Assembly (NCBI GenBank): GCA_963560005.1
Contig: CAUWNG010000068.1
Span: forward strand, 1-9,526
DNA length: 9,526 nucleotides
Origin: CAG-273 sp963560005
Lineage (GTDB): Bacteria > Bacillota > Clostridia > TANB77 > CAG-508
Reading direction: 5' to 3'
Shown: positions 1-4,660 of the stretch, piece by piece
Position numbering within the stretch: position 1 is the stretch's first letter
How the letters are laid out: every line of letters begins with the position of its first letter
Notes under the pieces: generated by a model
Told to the model about the DNA's origin: nothing
The model's input: only the letters and a program-made list of their open reading frames with translations
Database searches by the model: none
Translations under genes and position numbers: made by a program

Positions 1-25
1 GGTGAACTTTTCATAAAATAATTTT

Positions 26-83
26 ATAGGGTGATCATATCACAGAATATTCATAGGGTGATCATATCACAGAATATTCATAG
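26..83. repeat. 27-bp tandem repeat with paired 13-bp palindromes
   Basis: Two exact 27-bp copies (26-52 and 53-79) are followed by the first four bases of a third. Each copy carries GTGATCATATCAC (31-43 and 58-70), a perfect dyad with 5-bp arms and a 3-base centre. The pair ends about 18 bp upstream of the -35 box of the yhbY promoter. That placement suits a duplicated operator or activator site, but it could equally be structure behind an unseen upstream gene. The repeat is read directly; a regulatory role is inference. Confidence 0.85.
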
Positions 84-100
84 TAAAAATACATACAATA

Positions 101-129
101 TTGAAAAAAAATTAAATAACTGATATAAT
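101..129 (+). promoter_or_regulatory. sigma-A-type promoter of yhbY
   Basis: TTGAAA (101-106) and TATAAT (124-129) are separated by 17 bp. A TG one base before the -10 makes it an extended -10 (TGATATAAT). The predicted transcription start is near 136, leaving a short leader before the ribosome binding site AGGGGAG and the ATG at 159. Confidence 0.75.
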
Positions 130-158
130 AATACATATTTATATAGGGGAGTGAAAAA

Positions 159-449
159 ATGACAAGCAAACAAAGAGCATATTTGAGAGGATTAGCAAAT
201 ACTATAGAACCAATATTTCAAATTGGAAAAATAGGAATATCAGAAAATTTGATTAAACAATTAAATGAGGCATTAGAAGCAAGAGAACTTATAAAAATAA
301 ATGTATTAGAGACAGCCCCAAATGATGTGAAAAATATAGGAAATAAAATATCTGAGCTTACTAATTCAGTATTTGTTCAAGCTATAGGTAATAAGATTAC
401 TTTATATAAACAGAATAAAAAAGAACCAAAAATAATATTGCCAAATTAA
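159..449 (+). CDS. yhbY: YhbY/YqeI-family CRS1-YhbY (CRM) domain RNA-binding protein
   Basis: This 96-residue protein has the length of a stand-alone CRM-domain protein. It opens with TSKQRAYLRGLANTIEPIFQ and continues with QIGKIGISENLIKQL and ALEARELIKI, the typical order in YhbY/YqeI. The C-terminal strand VQAIGNKITLYKQNKK is also conserved. The family binds RNA and associates with pre-50S ribosomal particles, so a role in ribosome assembly in the cytoplasm is expected. ATG 159 is supported by AGGGGAG about 8 bases upstream. In many Firmicutes the gene sits after obgE and before nadD; here it has its own promoter and is followed by a tRNA gene, so that cluster does not continue downstream. 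The short lysine-rich tail after the domain is ordinary. Confidence 0.93.
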   Translation: MTSKQRAYLRGLANTIEPIFQIGKIGISENLIKQLNEALEARELIKINVLETAPNDVKNIGNKISELTNSVFVQAIGNKITLYKQNKKEPKIILPN

Positions 450-524
450 AATTACAAAAAATAAAAATGTATTGACTGAAATTATATAAATTTTTAATAA
501 AAATTCAAGATTTGGCAATTTTTT
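437..524 (+). terminator. possible weak terminator of yhbY (long-loop inverted repeat)
   Basis: ATTGCCAAAT (437-446, overlapping the last codons of yhbY) is repeated inverted as ATTTGGCAAT (510-519) and is followed by a short T run. The 10-bp stem is perfect, but the 63-nt AT-rich loop is unusually long for an intrinsic terminator. A functional role is only a suggestion. Confidence 0.3.
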
Positions 525-525
525 A

Positions 526-554
526 TTGACAATAAAAAAGAAAAGTGTTATTAT
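526..554 (+). promoter_or_regulatory. promoter of the tRNA-Arg gene
   Basis: A consensus TTGACA (526-531) stands 17 bp from TATTAT (549-554), with a TG before the -10. The predicted start lies about 12 bases ahead of the mature tRNA 5' end, as is usual for a singly transcribed tRNA gene. Confidence 0.8.
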
Positions 555-572
555 TATATAAGTCAGTGTTAT

Positions 573-649
<77 letters not shown>

Positions 650-692
650 TAAAAAAACTCTAACAAGATTTTTTTATATATTTGTTTTAGTT

Positions 693-729
693 AAGAACAT
701 TCGTAACGTTAATATGAATGTTCTTTTTT
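693..729 (+). terminator. intrinsic terminator after tRNA-Arg
   Basis: AAGAACATTC (693-702) pairs with GAATGTTCTT (716-725), and the stem can be extended by three further pairs towards the loop. It is followed by a run of T (724-729). This marks the end of the tRNA transcript and the left boundary of the accessory region. Confidence 0.9.
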
Positions 730-754
730 GACTACAAATCTTTTTCACTTATGA

Positions 755-1048
755 TCTTTTTATCATTATCATATTATTTTTCTAACTGATGAGATGTTTC
801 CTTATGTTGAGGTTCTATTTTTTATTCAAAATATTGTTGTTTCTAATTATTCTAACAATGATGAACCTTGGTTATTAATTATTAATGATGATACTTCTCG
901 TGCTATTAGAAATTATTCTTACCGTTTTGGTTCCATTGAATATATTTTTTCATCTTACATTCAATATTTTAGGATATATATAATCTCCCTTTTTCTCATG
1001 CTCATTAACATAAAAAGTGTGGTATTTGTTTTATTTTCCACACTTTAA
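755..1048 (+). pseudogene. decayed DDE (IS4-like) transposase C-terminal fragment
   Basis: The open frame from 755 contains NNDEPWLLIINDD (around 852-892), then AIRNYSYRFGSIEYIF (around 903-951). This resembles the region of IS4-type DDE transposases where a D/E-P-W strand precedes the Y-x2-R helix carrying the catalytic glutamate. The upstream catalytic part is missing, because a stop lies at 752-754. After about position 955 the sequence loses any likeness to the family and becomes hydrophobic filler up to a TAA. No good start codon context or ribosome binding site is seen. I read it as a relic of an insertion sequence, not a working gene. The family assignment rests on remembered motif shape and needs a profile search. 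Confidence 0.5.
1011..1046 (-). terminator. terminator of the leftward pilin-like gene
   Basis: AAAGTGTGG (1014-1022) and CCACACTTT (1038-1046) form a 9-bp stem with a 15-nt loop. Read on the minus strand, the stem is followed by TTTTTA (1016 down to 1011), so it terminates leftward transcripts, about 80 bases beyond the pilin-like stop codon. In the rightward direction no T run follows. Confidence 0.7.
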
Positions 1049-1127
1049 ATATCTTTTGGGCAAATTTTAAACCTTTGTATCTACCTATTTTCAAATACTT
1101 CATAAATTCTGTTTGGATATCAGAGAA

Positions 1128-2340
1128 TTATTTTATACTATATGAACCATCTATATTTTCTTGAAGTTTTACATCAGATTTAAGGGCGATTACTGGTCGA
1201 AATCCAGTATTAGTATTAGCATATCCATTATATATAACAGCACCTCCACAACTTATAGCCATAACTGCACTGGCACTATAATTTGATGGTGATGCTAACC
1301 ACATTGCATTAGCATCTTTAATTGAGCTTATTACATACAAATCATCTTTAATACTTAACATTTCTGAATAGAATGTTCCCCAATTTTTTCCACCATCTTT
1401 ACTTATTTCATATCCTATAGAATTTTGCACTTTCATTTGATAATTTACTTTATATTTTTGATTATATGATTTTATTAACATTTCTATCGTTGGTCCACCT
1501 ATTGCATATTCTGCCTTATTATTGGTATCTTTAAATTTGCTATTCCATGCAGTTATATCCATCATATATGCTACTGATTTCATATTATTATCTGTGCTTG
1601 CAAAATTTTCTATTTCTTTTCCGTTTTCAGTCTTATAGAAATATTTATCATTTAATTTTTTTAACTTTTTATCTTTTATTCTTTCTGAACCAGTATAATC
1701 TACTAATATATTATTAAAGTATGCTGCTTTTGCATTTGTACCATCATTTGGTTTATTTGTGGTTGATACTTCTTGCTCTGTTGTAGAATTTGGTAAATTT
1801 TCTTTTTCTATATAATTATCTGCTATTAAATAAATGTTATTTTTATCTGCATAAAGTATTTTCCATCCTATGTCTGTTTGTGTAGTGCTTGGCAATTCAT
1901 ATCCTTTTACTATTGCTCCATAATACTGACGTTTATCTGTTGCATTTTCTATGTCTAAATTTGTTATTATTTTTTCTTTTAAGTTTTCATTATATAAATC
2001 TGATATTTTTATTTTATGACTTCCATATTCTGATTTTGTTATAATTTCTGTATTTAAAGTATAATTTTCAGGTATATCTACAAAATACTTATCCAATATT
2101 TTATAAAATTCTACTTTACTTATTTGTGTTGTTTTATTTGATGTTTGAATTCCTAAAATATCTGTTTTTACGTTTTCCTTTACTTCTGCTATTTCTGTCT
2201 CTGCCTTTGCTTTATTAGCTTGATTTAATATTCCATTGTCTCCTATTAATGTCGCTATACTTACCCCGAGCTAATATTAAAAGTACAATTATTGTTACTG
2301 CAAGCGAAATTAAAGTAATTCCTTTTTCTTTTTTTTTCAT
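1128..2340 (-). pseudogene. prepilin-like surface protein with DUF6273-like C-terminus, frameshifted
   Basis: The gene begins at ATG 2338-2340, with AAAGGGG about 13 bases upstream. Its start, MKKKEKGITLISLAVTII, is a type IV prepilin-like leader: a basic stretch, a G|I cleavage point and a hydrophobic helix. The usual Glu at mature position 5 is replaced by Ser. One extra base in CGGGG (plus-strand 2264-2268) breaks the frame after residue 24. Skipping it restores GVSIATLIGDNGI and an open frame to TAA 1128-1130, giving about 403 residues. The C-terminal half carries AEYAIGGPTIEM (about 276-287), MWLASPSNY (about 346-354) and GFRPVIALKS (about 379-388). These are typical of the DUF6273-like domain found on clostridial pilin-like proteins. 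Exported surface display is expected; ligand unknown. A TTG start at 2096 would give 322 residues without the leader and is unlikely. The frameshift may be mutation, slippage or sequencing error. An invertible-promoter candidate lies directly upstream. Confidence 0.8.
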
Positions 2341-2372
2341 TTGAATTTTTTATCCCCTTTCGTATATATTTT

Positions 2373-2391
2373 ATTAAGTATGAAACTTAAT
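2373..2391 (+). repeat. left 19-bp inverted repeat of the candidate switch
   Basis: ATTAAGTATGAAACTTAAT is the exact reverse complement of 2516-2534. The unit itself has two 7-bp dyad arms (ATTAAGT and ACTTAAT) around an asymmetric centre ATGAA, the layout of a tyrosine-recombinase core site in which an asymmetric spacer sets orientation. It sits 32 bp upstream of the pilin-like start codon. Confidence 0.9.
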
Positions 2392-2480
2392 AAAAAATAC
2401 AAATTAAGATAAGCTTAGACACAAAAGACTTTCAGAAAATAGAAGAAGAAAAATTTAATTTTGGGGTATTTACTTTTTTA

Positions 2481-2517
2481 TTGAAAAATGATATATTATT
2501 GCTAATAATAATATAAT
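2481..2517 (+). promoter_or_regulatory. promoter inside the invertible segment, pointing right
   Basis: TTGAAA (2481-2486) is followed at 17 bp by AATAAT (2504-2509); a perfect TATAAT (2512-2517) overlaps the edge of the right inverted repeat. As written it fires away from the pilin-like gene. If the segment between the repeats were flipped, the same promoter would face left, with its start inside the repeat and a leader of roughly 45 nt ending in AAAGGGG before the pilin-like ATG. In the present orientation the leftward strand has only weak boxes (TTGTGT, TGTATT). Box positions are seen; function is inferred. Confidence 0.5.
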
Positions 2518-2534
2518 TAAGTTTCATACTTAAT
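2516..2534 (-). repeat. right 19-bp inverted repeat of the candidate switch
   Basis: ATTAAGTTTCATACTTAAT is the exact reverse complement of the left copy. Identity stops abruptly at both ends (2372 against 2535, 2392 against 2515). The defined 19-bp unit is therefore not a by-product of a longer AT-rich likeness. Confidence 0.9.
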
Positions 2535-2546
2535 TACTAACTTTTC

Positions 2547-2581
2547 AAACACACAATTTTTTTAGTTGTGTTTATTTTTTT
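2547..2581 (+). terminator. rightward terminator just outside the switch
   Basis: AAACACA (2547-2553) pairs with TGTGTTT (2567-2573), with an alternative ACACAA/TTGTGT register, and is followed by A then seven T. Only the rightward strand has the T run. It would stop a transcript leaving the switch in its present orientation about 30-60 bases after initiation, and it would not block leftward transcription from the recombinase side. Confidence 0.6.
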
Positions 2582-2592
2582 ATCTTTTTTAA

Positions 2593-2774
2593 TCTTTAGA
2601 TTCAAATACTAATGGATTAGAAATAAATGAACAAATAAAATTAGTTGAATAAACAGAAAAAATCTTGCATTGTTTTCTAAAGTTTCTTTAGATTCAAAAT
2701 TTATAAGAGGAAATAAAACTAAAGAAAAACATGTAGATGCGAAATTTTTATTATACAAAAAAGTATTACTATAA
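2593..2774 (+). pseudogene. unidentified coding debris, two frame-shifted pieces
   Basis: Two rightward open stretches have coding-like composition. SLDSNTNGLEINEQIKLVE (2593-2652) ends in TAA. In another frame, open from 2649, RKNLALFSKVSLDSKFIRGN and KTKEKHVDAKFLLYKKVLL (2655-2774) end in TAA. Neither has a start codon with a ribosome binding site. A 14-bp direct repeat, TCTTTAGATTCAAA, occurs in both pieces (2593-2606 and 2685-2698). I cannot name a family. The opposite strand here is also open for 62 hydrophobic residues, but that reads like the complement of A-rich coding sequence. Confidence 0.25.
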
Positions 2775-2793
2775 AGAAGTAAAAGCAGATTAT

Positions 2794-3712
2794 TCATATT
2801 TTATCTATAAATTTTTTCTTAATCTCATAACAAGAATGAACATAAATAGAAAGAGTAACACTAATATTAGAATGTCCTAAAACCTCACTCAAAGATTTAA
2901 CATCCATTCCCACTCTCATACATCTAGTTGCAAAAGTATGTCTCAAACAATGAAATTTCTTATATGGTATATTACAATTCTTAAGAACTTTTTTATATGT
3001 ATATCTATAGGCTAGAGGCTCCATATATTTATCTTTTTTTCCGAGTTAAAATATAATCATCTTTAGAATAGTTTGTACTTATTTCTTTTAGCTTGTTATA
3101 TAAAATTTTGGCAATAGGTATTTTTCTTATAGATTTTTTAGTTTTAGGCTCTGTAATAATTACTTGCGTTTTCTTTTTTTCTATATAAACTCTTTGCATA
3201 GTGTGATTTACATATATTAATTTAGATTCAAAATCTATATTTGACCATTTTAAACTACAAATTTCACCAATTCTTAACCCTGAATATAGGCTAATTAAAA
3301 TTCCTATATTTTTTAATTCTTGATTTGCTAATAAATACTTTTCTAATTTCATTTTTTCATTTTCGGAAAATACTTCAATTTCTTTTTGATATATGATAGG
3401 ACACGATATTAAGTCAAGTTTAAAATCCATATTATATTTTCTTTCTGCATATCTTAATATTGATTTAAAAACAGATATGATATCTTTAATTGTTTTATTT
3501 GCTAATTTTTCCTTTAATTTATCAATATATTTATTTAAGTCATATTCTCTAAAATACTTTATTTGCTTACTATTAAAATCATTTTTAAAATATTTATCAA
3601 TAATAAATTTATAATTTAAGTAAGATGATTCTTTAACTTTATTTTTCTTGAAAGATAACCATTCCTCACAAATAGTATTAAATTCAATTTCTTCATTTTT
3701 TAATTCATTCAT
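2794..3712 (-). pseudogene. tyrosine recombinase/integrase, frameshifted at an A7 run
   Basis: ATG 3710-3712 is preceded by AAGGAG with a 9-base spacer. Residues 1-100 form a helical SAM-like core-binding domain. The catalytic domain supplies R147 (SGLRIGEICSLKW) and a basic hairpin Lys near 192 (PKTKKSIRKIPI). After one extra A in a run of seven (plus-strand 3034-3040) the frame moves by +1. It continues with H254 and R257 (HCLRHTFATRC), H280 (LGHSNISVT) and nucleophile Y290 (LSIYVH). The repaired protein has about 305 residues and a complete R-K-H-R-H-Y set; as written, translation stops after 227 residues without HxxR, H or Tyr. The enzyme class cuts and rejoins DNA through a 3'-phosphotyrosine. 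It points towards the inverted-repeat switch at 2373-2534 and is its natural candidate invertase, though it could instead be a leftover element integrase. No other element genes are present. The frameshift could be real, phase-variable, bypassed by slippage, or an assembly error. Confidence 0.88.
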
Positions 3713-3743
3713 TTCTATCCTCTCCTTAATAATATTTGCCTAA

Positions 3744-3752
3744 ATTATATCA
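3744..3752 (-). promoter_or_regulatory. extended -10 promoter of the recombinase gene
   Basis: Read leftward, TGATATAAT (3752 down to 3744) is a perfect extended -10. The predicted start near 3737 leaves about 25 nt before ATG 3712, including the AAGGAG. The -35 region is poor, which is common for extended -10 promoters. Confidence 0.5.
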
Positions 3753-3755
3753 AAA

Positions 3756-3881
3756 TCAATACTTGGATAATTTTAGGGCATAAGAATTGTTATTTTTATC
3801 TCTATATAAGATTTGTAAATGGCTAAATGTTGTACAACCAAAGTCTTATAGAAAGTTTATAACTTTTAATTTATCTATCAT
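3756..3881 (-). pseudogene. tiny ORF with strong ribosome binding site and in-frame stop
   Basis: ATG 3879-3881 is preceded by AAGGAGGG with a 6-base gap, one of the best ribosome binding sites in the window. It encodes only MIDKLKVINFL before TAA (3846-3848). The same frame then stays open for 29 codons (DFGCTTFSHLQILYRDKNNN and so on), ending at TGA 3756-3758, which overlaps the extended -10 of the recombinase gene. It may be a 41-codon gene killed by a nonsense mutation, for example a small excisionase-like partner, or a leader peptide of 11 residues. No family is recognised. Confidence 0.35.
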
Positions 3882-3911
3882 AAAAATCCCTCCTTGAAAT
3901 TTAAAAATATG

Positions 3912-3940
3912 TTGATTTTCCAATATATTTTGCATATAAT
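3912..3940 (+). promoter_or_regulatory. promoter for the 78-residue gene
   Basis: TTGATT (3912-3917) and TATAAT (3935-3940) are exactly 17 bp apart. The start would be near 3947, giving a leader of about 105 nt. A second TATAAT at 4020-4025, nearer the gene, lacks a good -35. Confidence 0.5.
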
Positions 3941-4051
3941 AACATTAATACATTGATTTTGAATTTTTGTTATTTCTTTTAACAGAAGATGTATACATTT
4001 TTATTTAAATATGTTAAAATATAATAAGTTAGAAATAAAAAGGAGGAAAAT

Positions 4052-4288
4052 ATGTCTAAAATAAAAATATATGAAGTAGCATATACAAATACAGATGAAA
4101 CTTTTTATATAATGAATAAAATTTATGAAGATGCAGAAAAATATGCTGGAAATACTTTGGAAGAAATATATATAAATCTTGAAAATGATGGTTGGAAAAG
4201 ATGTGGCAAAATAAACCAATTAAATAATGTATATGCAGATATGTTTAGCAGAGAAGGAGTTTATATTGCTGTTTGTGAAGAAAAATAG
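4052..4288 (+). CDS. small hypothetical protein, 78 residues
   Basis: ATG 4052 follows AAGGAGG with a 5-base spacer, so the start is well supported. The product is soluble, acidic and slightly aromatic: an N-terminal strand-like segment (KIKIYEVAYTNTDETFYIMN), an acidic helix-like middle (EDAEKYAGNTLEEIYINLEN), and a C-terminal part with DGWKRCGKINQLNNVYADMF and a YIAV strand. There is no signal peptide or membrane segment. I do not recognise the family. It stands alone between the leftward accessory genes and the Cys-rich gene, which has its own promoter, and no terminator separates it from the latter. The function is unknown. Confidence 0.8.
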   Translation: MSKIKIYEVAYTNTDETFYIMNKIYEDAEKYAGNTLEEIYINLENDGWKRCGKINQLNNVYADMFSREGVYIAVCEEK

Positions 4289-4362
4289 ATGACATTTTAT
4301 CAGAAAAGATAGAAAAATAGAATATAAGAATAATTCTAAAATTACAAATATTGTAAAAAAGG

Positions 4363-4391
4363 TTGCAATTTATTGTTTTATGTGCTATAAT
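4363..4391 (+). promoter_or_regulatory. promoter of the Cys-rich small protein
   Basis: TTGCAA (4363-4368) is 17 bp from TATAAT (4386-4391), which is preceded by TGC, so the -10 is extended. The start would be near 4398, about 28 nt before the ATG and just ahead of the AAGGAGG. Confidence 0.75.
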
Positions 4392-4425
4392 ATAAATTAC
4401 TTACATTATAAGGAGGCATAATTGT

Positions 4426-4608
4426 ATGGTAGAAAAACGGAATTCAATAAGAGGTGTTGAAGGTAATCTCATTGAGGTACATACTATTCCAGGAACGACT
4501 GAAAAGTGTACATGGGATTGTCCACACAGTTTAGAGTCTGACTGTCCAAAGGACGAAGAGGGTCGATGCCCAGAAAATTGTCCTTATATGCGGATAAGTG
4601 CTAGATGA
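4426..4608 (+). CDS. Cys-rich 60-residue protein with symmetric CX3C-X7-C-X7-CX3C
   Basis: The start ATG 4426 follows AAGGAGG by 9 bases. Five cysteines lie at residues 28, 32, 40, 48 and 52. Their spacing reads the same in both directions (C-x3-C-x7-C-x7-C-x3-C), and all but the first are followed by Pro. The first half (RNSIRGVEGNLIEVHTIPG) is free of Cys and polar; there is no signal peptide or membrane segment. The pattern suggests a metal- or iron-sulfur-binding knuckle, or a thiol-rich peptide. It is not SCIFF, which has six Cys in a different arrangement and a radical SAM partner. GC use is visibly higher than in flanking genes. With its own strong promoter and terminator it is a monocistronic unit, probably well expressed. 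I do not recognise the family. Confidence 0.85.
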   Translation: MVEKRNSIRGVEGNLIEVHTIPGTTEKCTWDCPHSLESDCPKDEEGRCPENCPYMRISAR

Positions 4609-4626
4609 AAAAATTCAAACCATACT

Positions 4627-4656
4627 AAAAGCGGAACCGTTCTGGTTCCGCTTTTT
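4627..4656. terminator. strong bidirectional terminator between convergent genes
   Basis: AAAAGCGGAACC (4627-4638) and GGTTCCGCTTTT (4644-4655) form a perfect 12-bp stem with a 5-base loop GTTCT and A/T runs on both sides. It serves both the rightward Cys-rich gene (stop 4608) and the leftward aminopeptidase gene (stop at 4661). Confidence 0.95.
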
Positions 4657-4660
4657 AATA

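Larger units (their letters stand above)
2373..2534. promoter_or_regulatory. candidate invertible DNA switch (phase-variable promoter)
   Basis: Two perfect 19-bp inverted repeats (2373-2391 and 2516-2534) enclose 124 bp that contain a promoter and no coding sequence. The segment lies immediately upstream of a surface-protein gene, and a tyrosine recombinase gene starts about 1.2 kb to the right and is transcribed towards it. Size, repeat length and neighbours match known tyrosine-recombinase switches such as those controlled by RecV in Clostridioides difficile (about 150-200 bp, about 20-bp repeats) and fimS in E. coli. No target-site duplication flanks the repeats, which argues against a MITE. 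Inversion itself cannot be seen from one sequence. Confidence 0.6.

Noticed and set aside
1..21. Possible last codons of an upstream gene (frame ending in TAA at 19-21)
   Set aside because: Seven codons at the window edge are too few to support a gene call.
2373..2534. MITE or insertion-sequence remnant as the source of the 19-bp inverted repeats
   Set aside because: No target-site duplication flanks the repeats, each arm is an internal dyad unlike most terminal repeats, and promoter, terminator and recombinase placement fit a switch better. Not excluded without a genome search.
2609..2797. Leftward 62-residue hydrophobic ORF whose ATG overlaps the recombinase stop (ATGA)
   Set aside because: The overlap looks like translational coupling, but there is no ribosome binding site, and the Leu/Phe-rich content is what the complement of A-rich rightward coding debris would give. 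No signal or repeat membrane pattern beyond that.
3393..3614. Rightward 73-codon hydrophobic ORF
   Set aside because: It is antisense to the core-binding domain of the recombinase, with no start context.
4001..4219. Leftward 72-codon Phe/Ile-rich ORF
   Set aside because: It is antisense to the well-supported 78-residue gene.
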